This document shows positions 15,201-24,381 of a stretch of DNA of 64,000 bases, in pieces. Positions within the stretch are counted from its first letter, which is position 1; every line of letters begins with the position of its first letter. The DNA lies in NCBI GenBank assembly GCA_020073465.1, contig JAIQFC010000005.1, forward strand, positions 186,001 to 250,000, given 5' to 3'. The stretch comes from Terriglobia bacterium (GTDB taxonomy: Bacteria > Acidobacteriota > Terriglobia > Terriglobales > Acidobacteriaceae). The position numbers and the translations under genes are program-made. A model generated the notes under the pieces. The model saw only the letters and a list, made by a program, of their open reading frames with translations. It ran no database searches and had not been told where the DNA came from.

Positions 15201-16412
15201 CTAACTGCTGTACCGTCTCGGCACCCGCTTCGAAATATTGCAGAGAATCTCGTACGGCGAACTGTTCGCCAGTCGCGCGTGCTCCAAAGCATCCACACTC
15301 AGCCCATCGCACGTCCCCAGCAGAATGACTTCATCCCCCACCGAAACTCCCGGGATTCCGGTCACATCCACCAGCGTCAAATCCATCGAGATGCTGCCCA
15401 CGATCGGCGCGTAATGATCGCGCACCATCACGCGCCCGCGATTGGAAAGCTGCCGGTTGTATCCGTCGGCGTAACCCACAGGAAGAACCGCAACCTGGGT
15501 CCGCGCCTTGGTGACAAAACTCCCGCCATATCCCAGCGGATGATTCGCCGCAAAGTGTCGCATGGAAAGAATTCTCGTCTTCCAGGTCAGGATCGGCTTC
15601 ACCGCCAGCCGCAAAGTCCCGCCACCCACCTCTCGCCCTGCCCGTTGAAACGGCAGGTAGTATCCATACAGCGCGACTCCCGGACGTACCATGCTGTTCC
15701 ACGTTTCCCGCCGCGAAATGACCGCGCTGGTGTTTGCGACATGCACAAAGCTCGGCTCGAAACCCACCCCGCGCACCATTTCGCGCGCTTTCTCGAACGC
15801 GCGTTCCTGATCCGCTACCGACGGCGTGTCCATGATCTCCGATGAAGCCAGATGGGTTGAAAGCCCTTCAAGCGCCAGATGCTTCGCCTGCTTCAACGCG
15901 TCGAGCACCGCCGGAAGTTCGGCAACTGCAACTCCCAGGCGCCCCATGCCCGTGTCCACCTTCAAGTGCACCGGATGCCGCACCACGCCGAGGGTGGCAG
16001 TCGCCTTCTCCAGCGCCTCGATGTCCCACGGTTCCCAGACCGTGGGAGTCAGGCGCAGCCGGACAATCTCGCTCTCTTCGCCGCGCCAGAAACCCGTCAT
16101 CAACAGGATGTTCGACTGGATGCCAGCCTCGCGCAGCGGGATCGCCTCATCCAGCGAGGTCACGCCCAGCCACCTCGCCCCTTCCGCCTCCAACGCACGA
16201 GAGCATTCCACCGCACCGTGACCGTACGCATCCGCCTTCACCACGGCGCACACGGTGACGTTCGCTCCCACATGTTTTTGAACGGTTCGGAAATTCTGCC
16301 GCAGCGCGGCCAGCGACACTTCTGCCCAGGTCGGGCGCGTCGCCACTCGGCTCAGAGTCTCTGCGGTAGTTGCCACTGTCGCGATTATAGCGGGATGAAC
16401 CGGCATCCCCAC
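15201..16412 (-). CDS. alr: Alanine racemase
   Basis: A PLP enzyme making D-alanine for peptidoglycan. The PLP lysine is in VVKADAYGHGAVE. The catalytic tyrosine region is HPLGYGGSFVTKARTQVAVL, and VGYADGYNRQLSN and GSISMDLTLVDVT complete the C-terminal domain. The start is uncertain. The longest frame begins at 16412, but a TATAAT (16389 down to 16384 on this strand) lies inside that stretch. The family usually begins close to 'RPTWAEVSL', so GTG codons at 16376 or 16346 are good alternatives; the -10-like box would then give a near-leaderless mRNA. Confidence 0.93.
   Translation of the reverse strand: MGMPVHPAIIATVATTAETLSRVATRPTWAEVSLAALRQNFRTVQKHVGANVTVCAVVKADAYGHGAVECSRALEAEGARWLGVTSLDEAIPLREAGIQSNILLMTGFWRGEESEIVRLRLTPTVWEPWDIEALEKATATLGVVRHPVHLKVDTGMGRLGVAVAELPAVLDALKQAKHLALEGLSTHLASSEIMDTPSVADQERAFEKAREMVRGVGFEPSFVHVANTSAVISRRETWNSMVRPGVALYGYYLPFQRAGREVGGGTLRLAVKPILTWKTRILSMRHFAANHPLGYGGSFVTKARTQVAVLPVGYADGYNRQLSNRGRVMVRDHYAPIVGSISMDLTLVDVTGIPGVSVGDEVILLGTCDGLSVDALEHARLANSSPYEILCNISKRVPRRYSS
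16384..16389 (-). promoter_or_regulatory. Possible -10 box for alr
   Basis: A perfect TATAAT on the minus strand, about 8 bases upstream of the GTG at 16376. If active, it favours a shorter alanine racemase with little or no leader. No convincing -35 box was identified. Confidence 0.4.
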
Positions 16413-16478
16413 GTTACCCTGGGACTACTCCCGCTCGCCTGCACCATCCAACTCACATTGCACGATGAGCGCCCGGGG

Positions 16479-17675
16479 CTACTTACCCACAGACGACCAG
16501 TCCGTCAGCAAGATGGGTTTCCCACCCCGCACCACCGTGGGATAAACATGGTCGAAGCCCTTATGCTCCGTCGGGCCATAGTTGAGCACCAGCTTCGGCC
16601 CCAGTCCGACGTTCATGTTGTGGATGGATTCGATGGCGCTGATAAACTTCTCGCGAGTCAGGTCCTTTCCCGCCCGCTTCAAGCCTTCCACCAGTACCAT
16701 CGCATCCACAAAGCCTTCGAAGCTCACAAAGCTCGGCGGCTGGGCGGGGTAATACTTCGTCAGGTATTTCTGGTAGAGAGCCACCGTCAGGTAGTCGGTC
16801 CGGTCATAAGGCGGCACCACCTGGGTGATGATCGTGCCCTCTGCATCCGGTCCCGCTTCTTTGATGAATTCCTCGGTACCCACGAATGAGACAGTCAGGA
16901 ACTGCGGCTTCCAGCCGGCAGCGTGCGCCTGCTTGACCACGGCCGCAACCGGCGAGTACGGTCCTACCACGATCACTGCCTGCGGACGGGTTGCCATCAC
17001 CTCCCGCAGGCCGCCCTCAATGTCAACCGTGTTCCGTGCAAACGTGCCCAGCGCCACCGGGGCCGAATTGTGCTTCTGCAAAGCCAGTTTCACCCCATCC
17101 AATACGGTCTTGCCGAAAGCATCGTCCTGGTAGATGACGCCGATCTTCCGAATGTTCTGCTCCCACAGCTTGTCGATCTGCTCGCGAGTTTCGTCGTAAT
17201 ACGAGGCCCGGATGTTGATGACGTAGTGCTTCAGCGGTTCGTAGAGAAGCTGTGCCCCGGTAAACAGCCCGACCACGGGGATTTTCTCTTCCTGTGCCAT
17301 CGGCACATAGACCTTGGCGGTCGGCGTCCCCACAAAGAAACCAAGCGAGAACACATTCTCCTTGGCCATCCGTCTGAAACACACTGGAGCCTTGTCGGGG
17401 TCGTAGCCGTCATCAAAGGCCAGCAACTGAATCTTGCGGCCAAAGACTCCCCCCTCGTCGTTTATGCCGTGGAGATAAGCCGTCGCACCCATGACGGTCT
17501 GGTTCCCCAGTACATGCGCGGGGCCGTCGAGAGCGGAGCACGACCCAATCAGTATGCTGTTGTCGGTAACGCCCGGGGTCTGGCCGGTCGAAGATGCGAC
17601 CGCAACTGCCAGGATCAGAAACAAGACGCGCAAACAGAAATGGACAGACTCCGCCCCATGACGGCTCATCTGCAA
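16479..17675 (-). CDS. LivK-type ABC transporter substrate-binding protein
   Basis: A 398-residue periplasmic binding protein of the branched-chain amino acid (peripla_BP_6) family. A signal peptide (VLFLILAVAVASSTGQ) precedes the mature start ITDNS-like VTDNSILIGSCSALDGP. Then come GAxAYLHGINDEGGVFGRKIQLLAFDDGYDP-like text, KIGVIYQDDAFGKTVLDGVK in the hinge region and WKPQFLTVSFVGTEEF. In other bacteria such proteins deliver amino acids, amides or aromatic acids to LivHMGF. No permease or ATPase gene is adjacent, so it is an orphan that either shares a distant transporter or serves sensing. An ATG at 17669 (MSRHG) is an equally good start. Confidence 0.9.
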   Translation of the reverse strand: MQMSRHGAESVHFCLRVLFLILAVAVASSTGQTPGVTDNSILIGSCSALDGPAHVLGNQTVMGATAYLHGINDEGGVFGRKIQLLAFDDGYDPDKAPVCFRRMAKENVFSLGFFVGTPTAKVYVPMAQEEKIPVVGLFTGAQLLYEPLKHYVINIRASYYDETREQIDKLWEQNIRKIGVIYQDDAFGKTVLDGVKLALQKHNSAPVALGTFARNTVDIEGGLREVMATRPQAVIVVGPYSPVAAVVKQAHAAGWKPQFLTVSFVGTEEFIKEAGPDAEGTIITQVVPPYDRTDYLTVALYQKYLTKYYPAQPPSFVSFEGFVDAMVLVEGLKRAGKDLTREKFISAIESIHNMNVGLGPKLVLNYGPTEHKGFDHVYPTVVRGGKPILLTDWSSVGK

Positions 17676-17826
17676 TCTCCCTCTTGCCAGTATTTCCCCC
17701 GCACTGGGTCACACTTGCTGAGGTGCCAATTTTTTCGTGCGTGAGTTGTCGCTTATTCTTGCATGGCGTGCCGGGGAGCGCTAGACCAGCGCCGCACGAT
17801 AGTAACCCCTGCAGGAAGCCTTGATC

Positions 17827-19179
17827 TCAGCTCTTGCGCCGGGCTTCTCGAGTCTTCGCCGGCCGCGGTTTCGATGGCTTGGCAGCCGTTCCGAACACGC
17901 GGGCGAAGATCTTGTCCACGTTCTTCAACTGGCGGGATAAATCAAACGCATGCTCGATCTGTTTGCGTGGCACCCGCCCCGTGATCTCCCTGTCGGCAAG
18001 CACAAGCTGCTGAAAGTCGAGACCCTCCTTCCACGCCCGCATGGCGTGTCCCTGCACCAGCCGGTACGCATCCTCGCGCGAAACCCCGTGCTCCACCAGG
18101 TCGAGCAAGAGCTGGCCGCTGAAGATGAGTCCCCGCGTGCTCTCCAGGTTCGCCCGCATGCGCTCGGGATAAACAAACATGGTTTCAATCAGGTTGGTCG
18201 TCTTGCTCAGCAGGTAGTCGACCAGCGTAGTCGAGTCGGGCAGGACGACCCGCTCCACCGAAGAATGTGAGATGTCGCGCTCATGCCACAACGCCACATT
18301 CTCAAACCCCGCCTGCGCGTTGCCGCGCACCACCCGCGCCAGCCCGCTGATCTGTTCACATGTCACCGGATTCCGCTTGTGCGGCATGGCCGACGAACCC
18401 TTCTGCTTCTCGCTGAAGAATTCCTCCGCCTCCCGCACTTCGGTCCGCTGCAAATGGCGGATTTCCGTCGCGATCTTGTCCAGCGATGAGGCAATCACCG
18501 CCAGCGTTGCCAGATAGTGCGCGTGCCGGTCGCGCTGGATCACCTGCGACGACACCGCCGCCGCCTTCAGCCCAAGCCGGGTACAGATCTTTTCCTCGAG
18601 CTCTGGGGTGAGGTGGGCAAAAATTCCGACCGCTCCGGAAAACTTGCCCACCCGCAAGTCTTCCGCTGCCGCCGCGAAACGCGCGATGTTTCGCTGCGTC
18701 TCCGAATACCAGTTGGCCAGCTTGAAGCCGAACGTGATCGGCTCCGCGTGGATGCCGTGCGTCCGGCCCACCATCGGCGTGTCTTTAAATTCCCACGCGC
18801 GACGCTCCAGCGCCTCGGCCAGCCTCTCCAGATCCTGCGCAATGAGCGTGGACGCTTGCATGATGAGCAGCGCCTGCGCCGTGTCCACCACATCGTTCGA
18901 GGTAAGTCCGTAGTGAAACCAGCGCGCGTGCGGACCCACAATCTCCGCCACCGCCGTGGTGAACGCGATTACGTCATGTCGGACCTCCGCCTCGATCTCA
19001 TGGATCCGCTCCACCCGGAAATCGGCGCGCTCGCGAATCGCCTTGGCGGCGTCCTTGGGCACCAGCCCGGCTTCGGCCAGAGTCTCAGTAGCGGCAACCT
19101 CCACCGCCAGCCAGGTGCGGAAGCGGTTTTCGTCGCTCCAAATGCGGCCCATGTCGGGCCGGGTGTAGCGCGGAATCAA
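17827..19179 (-). CDS. purB: Adenylosuccinate lyase
   Basis: A 450-residue fumarase/aspartase-superfamily lyase that releases fumarate from SAICAR and adenylosuccinate in purine synthesis. The superfamily signature SSAMPHKRNP is intact, with VGRTHGIHAEPITFG carrying the catalytic His and HYGLTSNDVVDTAQAL in the first conserved block. The N-terminus IPRYTRPDMGRIWSDENRF is of the bacterial type. The last ~17 residues are a basic, proline-rich tail (KPSKPRPAKTREARRKS) beyond the conserved domain. It is a lone gene with a repeat-rich upstream region. Confidence 0.97.
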   Translation of the reverse strand: MIPRYTRPDMGRIWSDENRFRTWLAVEVAATETLAEAGLVPKDAAKAIRERADFRVERIHEIEAEVRHDVIAFTTAVAEIVGPHARWFHYGLTSNDVVDTAQALLIMQASTLIAQDLERLAEALERRAWEFKDTPMVGRTHGIHAEPITFGFKLANWYSETQRNIARFAAAAEDLRVGKFSGAVGIFAHLTPELEEKICTRLGLKAAAVSSQVIQRDRHAHYLATLAVIASSLDKIATEIRHLQRTEVREAEEFFSEKQKGSSAMPHKRNPVTCEQISGLARVVRGNAQAGFENVALWHERDISHSSVERVVLPDSTTLVDYLLSKTTNLIETMFVYPERMRANLESTRGLIFSGQLLLDLVEHGVSREDAYRLVQGHAMRAWKEGLDFQQLVLADREITGRVPRKQIEHAFDLSRQLKNVDKIFARVFGTAAKPSKPRPAKTREARRKS

Positions 19180-19634
19180 GGCTGGGCGCTCCTGTCGTGT
19201 GCGGAAAATTTTGGACTAAAGATTCTAACAGGAGTCGTCGGGCTGCAATGCCGTGTCTGTGTGGCGCGGACCTGCCCTGAGTGGAGTCGAAGGGGCCCCG
19301 CCCGCGCTGCCAGCACCACTGCCCATGTAGGGACAGCCGCCCTCGGCTGTCCAGGCCGAGCAAAGCTCGGCTACTGTTTTGGGAAGAGCACGGCTTCCAG
19401 CCGTGCCGTCAGCGCACCAAAATCATTCGCGGCTTTAGCTGTGGTGTCACTAAACCTGCCCACAGGGATATTCATCTGCCTCGAATCGTTCGCGAAACAG
19501 GACGTGACCTCCCATTTGCAGCCTTCGGCATAGCCCGACTCAGGAAGCTCGTACACTGCAGAAGCCCTCGGGCGGGTCAATGAGTGAGATGGCGATATTT
19601 CAACACCTAAGAGTTAAGGGTGGACACAAGGGGC
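19180..19634. other. Intergenic region upstream of purB
   Basis: No gene that I can support lies in these 455 bases. A 69-codon minus-strand frame at 19371-19580 has no recognisable motif and overlaps a repeat hairpin, so I leave it out. The region holds the three-hairpin repeat at 19331-19406. A further phrase (CCTGCCCTGAG...GTCGAAGGGG, 19273-19296) is also found next to the repeat at 24430. Confidence 0.5.
19331..19406. repeat. Three perfect hairpins upstream of purB
   Basis: Three perfect inverted repeats stand in tandem: arms GGACAGCCG/CGGCTGTCC with CCCT loop (19331-19352), arms GCCGAGC/GCTCGGC with AAA loop (19355-19371), and arms GCACGGCT/AGCCGTGC with TCC loop (19388-19406). The first, 22 bases long, is repeated letter for letter at 39051-39072, which shows a dispersed family rather than chance hairpins. 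Confidence 0.8.
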
Positions 19635-21302
19635 CTACTTCTTCCGTAGCTTGCTCTCTGCTAGATCCTTTGCTGTCTCCAGCGCATCCGCGGCCTTCAC
19701 CTTTACATCCGGTTCCACGCCTGTCCCTTCCCAGTCGGCCTTTCCGAAGGGATTGATCGGCTTCACTTCGGGAATACCGATGCCAAAGTGATCGTCGATA
19801 CGATGGAATACACCCGCATGGGCGCCACCACGCGTCGTCTCACCCACCAACGTGGCGCGTCTCAGCATCTTCAGGTCGTAGCTGAACTGCTCTGCACCGG
19901 ACCAGGTCGAGGCTGAGGTCAGCACATATACCGGCTTGTCCGCCAGTCTGTTTCCGGGAATAGGCGACCGCGTCCAGGACTGCTCAGTTGGAGCCCCCCT
20001 GGGGCCGTACATGTACTCCGGATGGTCGAAGAGGTAGCTGGCAATCAGCGAGACCATATTCGGAAAGCCACCAGTGTTGTCCCGCAAATCAAAGATGATT
20101 GCATCTGCGTGGTTCAAAGAGGCCATCGCAGTAGTTGCGGTTGACTTGCATACAGAAGTATCAGAGAAAAAATTGAGCTTCAGATAGCCGATATTGTGCG
20201 GCAGGATTTCGACCTTTTTGAACATGCAGTTTTCCTGCTCCATTGCCTTCCGATAACGCGCAAGACTTTCAGGTGTTTGTTCCGGCGGGTGCTCCGGCAA
20301 TCTGTCCCGGCTGTATTCCATGATGAGGTGCATGTCATGGCTTGCATCCCTCATCTGCTTGGTCAGCAGATCGGCAAAGGCCCCGCCCTCCGTCACCGCG
20401 TTGTCGTCGCCGCTCTTCTGATGCGCCAGCAGCGCGTCCGACATCTTCTGCGCAACGTCCCGATCAAAGTAGTACTGCCTCAGATTCGCAATTGTCCGAT
20501 CAATCACGCGTTGCCGCTCCGCAGGATCCAGGTTCGCGTCGCCGGTCGTTGCTTGGGCCAGTGCGCCGGCAGCATACTGCGGCTTTGGTCGCTGAGCTTG
20601 CGGTTGGTCCACGCGGGTTCCCATGTGGGGCTGCAAACGACCTTGAGTCGCTATCGTCAGGCTCAACGTTTGCGCGGGCGACCCGGAGCTCACCTGAGAT
20701 TGTGGATCGCCCGCTGCTGAGGAGGCGACGGGATTCTTGGAGATGCGGCTCTGAGCAGCGCTTGGGGTACCCTGTGCGTGTTTGAGCACGTCGAGGCCCG
20801 GGGCGGGCGCGACGGGAAAAGAAATTGGTGCTTGGTCCCCGGCGTGAGGCGGAACCGTCGGTCTCTCTAAGATCACAGGCGGCGAGTTGCCGGGGTTCGT
20901 TTGGGTCGGTCGCGGGCTGTCGAACGGAACTTCCGGAATGCGCACGTGGAGAACGTGGATCCAACTGTCCTTGATGGCGAAGCAGGTCAGGCAAAAAACG
21001 GCCGTCGACAGCACCAGGGCATGGATCACGGCGGGAATGCGAGGGCGGAAGGGGTCGAGCGTGTAGAAGGATGGGATGCCATCGGGAGCGGGCTGCCGTG
21101 GGCGTGCGGGAGAGAGGTCGTGCCAGAATTCCGGACGCAATGCCCACTGTCGTGCCAGCGACAGCAGACCGTCGAGCAGCAGCCTGAATGCAGCTGCTTC
21201 TCCCCCGGCGTGGTCGAAAATCGAAAGCATCTCCTCCGCGAACCTCTGGCGGAAGCCCGGCGGATGCAGACGCAGCACGCAACAGTACAAAGGCCGAAGC
21301 AT
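19635..21302 (-). CDS. S41 family peptidase with PadR-associated N-terminal prefix and membrane anchor
   Basis: A 555-residue protein. Residues 1-60 (LYCCVLRLHPPGFRQRFAEE...) look like the 'permease prefix' seen at the N-terminus of acidobacterial ABC permeases. One membrane helix follows near 95-120 (VIHALVLSTAVFCLTCFA), then a ~130-residue Pro/Gln/Ser-rich linker. The last ~280 residues are a C-terminal-processing-type (S41, tricorn/CtpA-like) peptidase: IGYLKLNFFSD, DAIIFDLRDNTGGFPNMV, and YVLTSASTWSGAEQFSYDLK with the catalytic Ser in SxxTxSGAE, then ATLVGETTRGGAHAG. It should be anchored in the membrane with the peptidase outside. The start shares one base with the stop of the PadR gene (TAATG), so the two are translationally coupled. 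Confidence 0.85.
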   Translation of the reverse strand: MLRPLYCCVLRLHPPGFRQRFAEEMLSIFDHAGGEAAAFRLLLDGLLSLARQWALRPEFWHDLSPARPRQPAPDGIPSFYTLDPFRPRIPAVIHALVLSTAVFCLTCFAIKDSWIHVLHVRIPEVPFDSPRPTQTNPGNSPPVILERPTVPPHAGDQAPISFPVAPAPGLDVLKHAQGTPSAAQSRISKNPVASSAAGDPQSQVSSGSPAQTLSLTIATQGRLQPHMGTRVDQPQAQRPKPQYAAGALAQATTGDANLDPAERQRVIDRTIANLRQYYFDRDVAQKMSDALLAHQKSGDDNAVTEGGAFADLLTKQMRDASHDMHLIMEYSRDRLPEHPPEQTPESLARYRKAMEQENCMFKKVEILPHNIGYLKLNFFSDTSVCKSTATTAMASLNHADAIIFDLRDNTGGFPNMVSLIASYLFDHPEYMYGPRGAPTEQSWTRSPIPGNRLADKPVYVLTSASTWSGAEQFSYDLKMLRRATLVGETTRGGAHAGVFHRIDDHFGIGIPEVKPINPFGKADWEGTGVEPDVKVKAADALETAKDLAESKLRKK

Positions 21303-21655
21303 TATGCCCTCCGCGGCCTGGTGATTCGCAGTCGCAATCGCGCCTCGCGCACTACGCCGGCGAGGCGGGCGGTTTCTGCCGCGAGTACACCGCGGCCAAG
21401 GGAGGTCAGGCGATAGTAACGGCGCCGGGGATCATCGTCGCCTGGGCGCCGACCAAGTTCCTGCACGAACTCGCGCTGAATCAGCTTTTGAAGATTGTCG
21501 TAAAGAGTTCCCGGGCCAAGTTTGTATTTCCCCTCCGACTGACGGGCTACCTCCTGCATGATGCCGTAGCCATGGAGATCCTCGGCGGCTAGAGAGAGCA
21601 AGATATGCAGGGTCGCGGGAGACAAAGGGAGGAAGCTAGAGGTTCCGTCTTTCAT
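21302..21655 (-). CDS. PadR family transcriptional regulator
   Basis: A 117-residue winged-helix repressor. PLSPATLHILLSLAAEDLHGYGIMQEV is the PadR N-terminal helix pair, followed by GPGTLYDNLQKLIQREFV (recognition helix) and RRRYYRLTSLGRGVLAAE (wing). PadR proteins of this short class normally repress an adjacent membrane protein gene; here the target is probably its own operon with the S41 peptidase. A TATAAT and a short palindrome lie just upstream. Confidence 0.92.
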   Translation of the reverse strand: MKDGTSSFLPLSPATLHILLSLAAEDLHGYGIMQEVARQSEGKYKLGPGTLYDNLQKLIQREFVQELGRRPGDDDPRRRYYRLTSLGRGVLAAETARLAGVVREARLRLRITRPRRA

Positions 21656-22031
21656 AAGTCGATGTGCATTATATCGGATTCCGAGCTATGATGTCAAGGG
21701 GGTAGCTGATCGGGGAGGCGATCTCACGCGCTCCGCAAGATGCGGCGGCGGCCGGGCAGCCATTCTGCCTGGCAGGGATCTCCGGGTTGACGGCGTGGAG
21801 AACTAGTTCGACGCGGATAGGGGGTTCAGTCCCCACACTTTGGCACTTTAGAGTAATCGCCAGGTCAGTTGACGAAAACAGGCGATTGGACTCGCTGAAA
21901 TTGGCCAACTCGGGACATCCGACCTTGAATCCGCCAGATCGCAGCGTGCAGCGACAGTCACTGGCGGTTTCCGCGGCTAAAGGCGGTGCATCAAGGGAAT
22001 TCCTCACATCCCGTCCTACCAGCCACCCCCT
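21656..22031. other. Intergenic region between padR and the propeller protein
   Basis: 376 bases without a supportable gene. A minus-strand frame of 112 codons (21669-22007) shows no domain, no ribosome site and ordinary shadow composition. Apart from the padR promoter elements I see no repeat or structured RNA. Confidence 0.45.
21668..21684 (-). promoter_or_regulatory. padR promoter -10 with overlapping palindrome
   Basis: On the minus strand TATAAT (21673 down to 21668) lies 12 bases upstream of the padR start codon, implying a very short leader. It directly abuts the palindrome TCGGA-T-TCCGA (21674-21684), a plausible self-binding site for PadR. A -35 box was not identified with confidence. 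Confidence 0.45.
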
Positions 22032-24254
22032 CTACTGCGCCATCACCGTTTCCTTGAACTTAGCTCCCGTGGCCACTCCGCTCACCGTGGCGGTCACGTA
22101 GATAACCCCCGGAACCCCCGGCGTGGTGTAATTCACGTCAGCCCAGCCTGAGCTATTCGTCGTCGCGGTCGTTGACGAGAACGCCCCCCCTGCCCCACCG
22201 TCGCTGAAGGTCACAACGACCCCCGGTACCGCGTTGTTGAATGCATCCTTCACCGCCGCCGAAATCGACGCCGGAAGCGGAGTGTTGATCGGCGCAGTCT
22301 GGTTGAAACCGCCGTGAGTCTTGATGAGCGCCGGCGCACCTGCGTTGGCTACTTCCGAGAACGTAGCCTGGTTGAAACCCGGCAGCGACGCTGTGATCGT
22401 CACCGTACTCGCCGTCTTCGGCAACGTGTAGCTGGTCGACGCGAATCCTGAAACGTCCGTCTTTACCACGGACGAACTGAAGCTGCCTCCGGCCCCCGCA
22501 TCGCTGAAGGTAACCGACAGTCCGCTGACGTTCCCTCCGTAGGGATCGGTGGCTTGCACCTTGAGCATGGTTGGCAGTGTCGTGTTTACGGTTCCCGTCT
22601 GTCCCGACCCGGACGCAACTGGCAGCACGCGGAACAATCCGTAAACCGCCAGTTTGCTGGTGCCGCCGACGTAGACCCTCCCGTTGGCCACGATGGGCGT
22701 CACGAAATGTGGCGCACCTCCGACCGAGTCCCGTGTCGCATTGTCGATCGTGCTGTAGAGCTTGTTGAGATTCAGGGCATCGAAGGCAAACATCTTCGTG
22801 GCAGATCCCTGCCCGTCCATTGCCCAAAGTACGGCATTGCTATTCCCATTCGCCGAAAGGATCAAGCCGTTAGGGTTGGAATAACTGAGCGTGGACTCGT
22901 AGATCGGAGTGACCGACATCTGGCCGTTCGTGAGCGCATACGCCTGCACGGGGAACCCTTGTCCGCCCACAAACAGCAGGTTGTTCCAATAGAGCGGTAC
23001 GCCGGCCACTTCCCCGGTTACAAAGGCTAAGAACTGCGGGATTTGGGAGTTGCCGCCTGGATTGAAGCCGCCCAGATTGTCCCGGTCAATCACGTTGATC
23101 GACCCTTCCTTCCCGATGGCAATCATCTCGTGCGGATGCGACCCGGCCTGGTCGGGAAGCATCAGCACTCCTCCCGAGCCCAGATCGAGATCGTTCTTGG
23201 TGAGATAGCGCTCGTTATTCGGAGTGAAGTAACTCGCCACACCGAGCGTCGTCCCCAGATTCAGTTTCAATACAGAGTCGCCGTAGTGGGGGCCGCCGGT
23301 ATCTGCATCGTAGGGTCCGTCGCCCGTGGCGAAATACAGATTGCCGGCACTGTCGGCGGCAGGTCCCACGCCCCCTTGCCAAATGCCGACGCCGTAGCCA
23401 TCCCGCGGATTCGTTGTGAACACCCCGAGCTGCTGCAAATTGGAGGCGTTATATGCCATCACCCAGCCCACGGCGTTCGGGGAGAACTTGCAGCCCTCAC
23501 CGCCAAACGTGACGTACACCACCCCCTTGACGAGAACCAGCCCGGGCCGCGCCATCTGGTATCGATCTTTGAAGGCAAAGGTCACACCGCCGGAAACCAC
23601 AGAACCCTTGATCTGAACTGGGCCTCCAAACTTTTCCTGCCCAGTTGTAATGTCCAGCGCGTGCAGGCGATGCACAAAACTTCCGCTCTCTTCCGTCTTC
23701 GCCACCGCATACAGAGTTCCCGTGGCCGAATCGATCACCATCGCAGGCAGAACGCCAATCTCGGTGAAGGCGGTAACTTTGCCGCAGGCTTGATCGGCGA
23801 TCGGAACACTCGTCACCCCTGCCCCGGCATTGGTGAAGCTCACGTGCCACAGGGGTTGCGCATTACTCCCACTGTTGCTCGCAGCGTCGAAAGCGTAGAC
23901 GCTGTCGTGCATCGTCGCCGCATAGACCACGTTGTGCGTTCCCAGGCCCGGAATGGAGATTCCCGGCAGGAACAGTGGATGTCCTACGATGGCTCCATCC
24001 ACCGGCTGCGAAAACAATCTGCCGAAAGTCGTGCTGTTTACGTTCGTCGGGTTGAGAAGACTCTCGCTGAGGTCGAGCCCGCTGCGGGAGTTGTCGTACC
24101 GCTGCGTGGTGACGCTGACCTGGGCACTCGAGGACGAGACGAGGAAAATTCCGATGCTCAGCAATAAGGACACAACCAGGAAAACTGGCAAACGAGAAAG
24201 GATCCGTGCAAACACCGCGCCTGGCGGCGTTTTCCCGCTGGGAACTGCAAACAT
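22032..24254 (-). CDS. Secreted PQQ-like beta-propeller protein with two Ig-like repeats
   Basis: About 740 residues. A signal/anchor helix (FLVVSLLLSIGIFLVSSSSAQ) is followed by a quinoprotein-like propeller: VTTQRYDNSRSGLD, NVVYAATMHDSVYAFDAAS, GKEGSINVIDRDNLGGF and PIVANGRVYVGGTSKLAVYGLF are typical blade strands. The last ~170 residues are two related bacterial Ig-like (Big1) repeats, each with a VTFSDGGAGG-type core and a threonine-rich 'SGxAxxxYTxP' strand. No PQQ-ligand set can be confirmed, so a binding/adhesive role is as likely as an enzyme. The start at 24254 is chosen because GGAGGG precedes it by 6 bases. Export is expected. Confidence 0.85.
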   Translation of the reverse strand: MFAVPSGKTPPGAVFARILSRLPVFLVVSLLLSIGIFLVSSSSAQVSVTTQRYDNSRSGLDLSESLLNPTNVNSTTFGRLFSQPVDGAIVGHPLFLPGISIPGLGTHNVVYAATMHDSVYAFDAASNSGSNAQPLWHVSFTNAGAGVTSVPIADQACGKVTAFTEIGVLPAMVIDSATGTLYAVAKTEESGSFVHRLHALDITTGQEKFGGPVQIKGSVVSGGVTFAFKDRYQMARPGLVLVKGVVYVTFGGEGCKFSPNAVGWVMAYNASNLQQLGVFTTNPRDGYGVGIWQGGVGPAADSAGNLYFATGDGPYDADTGGPHYGDSVLKLNLGTTLGVASYFTPNNERYLTKNDLDLGSGGVLMLPDQAGSHPHEMIAIGKEGSINVIDRDNLGGFNPGGNSQIPQFLAFVTGEVAGVPLYWNNLLFVGGQGFPVQAYALTNGQMSVTPIYESTLSYSNPNGLILSANGNSNAVLWAMDGQGSATKMFAFDALNLNKLYSTIDNATRDSVGGAPHFVTPIVANGRVYVGGTSKLAVYGLFRVLPVASGSGQTGTVNTTLPTMLKVQATDPYGGNVSGLSVTFSDAGAGGSFSSSVVKTDVSGFASTSYTLPKTASTVTITASLPGFNQATFSEVANAGAPALIKTHGGFNQTAPINTPLPASISAAVKDAFNNAVPGVVVTFSDGGAGGAFSSTTATTNSSGWADVNYTTPGVPGVIYVTATVSGVATGAKFKETVMAQ

Positions 24255-24381
24255 TTGCAACCCTCCAACACTAGACAATGCGGGCCCGTTGGGGGGAGGC
24301 TGGCAGTGTACTGTAGTGATTTCTAGCGCGCAAGCGGAATCCTCCTGTAGTCGCGCAGTTGGACCTTCAGCCCTCATATGT

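Noticed and set aside
12053-15328. A 1091-codon open frame on the plus strand running across glyA, the GNAT gene and the hydrolase
   Set aside because: It is antisense to three well-recognised genes, has no domain, is rich in Arg/His/Pro as expected for a GC-rich shadow, and crosses their intergenic gaps only by chance.
19371-19580. A 69-codon minus-strand frame upstream of purB
   Set aside because: It overlaps a perfect repeat hairpin and has no recognisable domain or ribosome site.
21669-22007. A 112-codon minus-strand frame upstream of padR
   Set aside because: It has no motif, no ribosome site and overlaps the padR promoter; the residues look random.
24255-24377. N-terminal extension of the propeller protein by 41 codons
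   Set aside because: The signal-anchor follows the ATG at 24254, which has GGAGGG at the right spacing; the extension is unconserved-looking.
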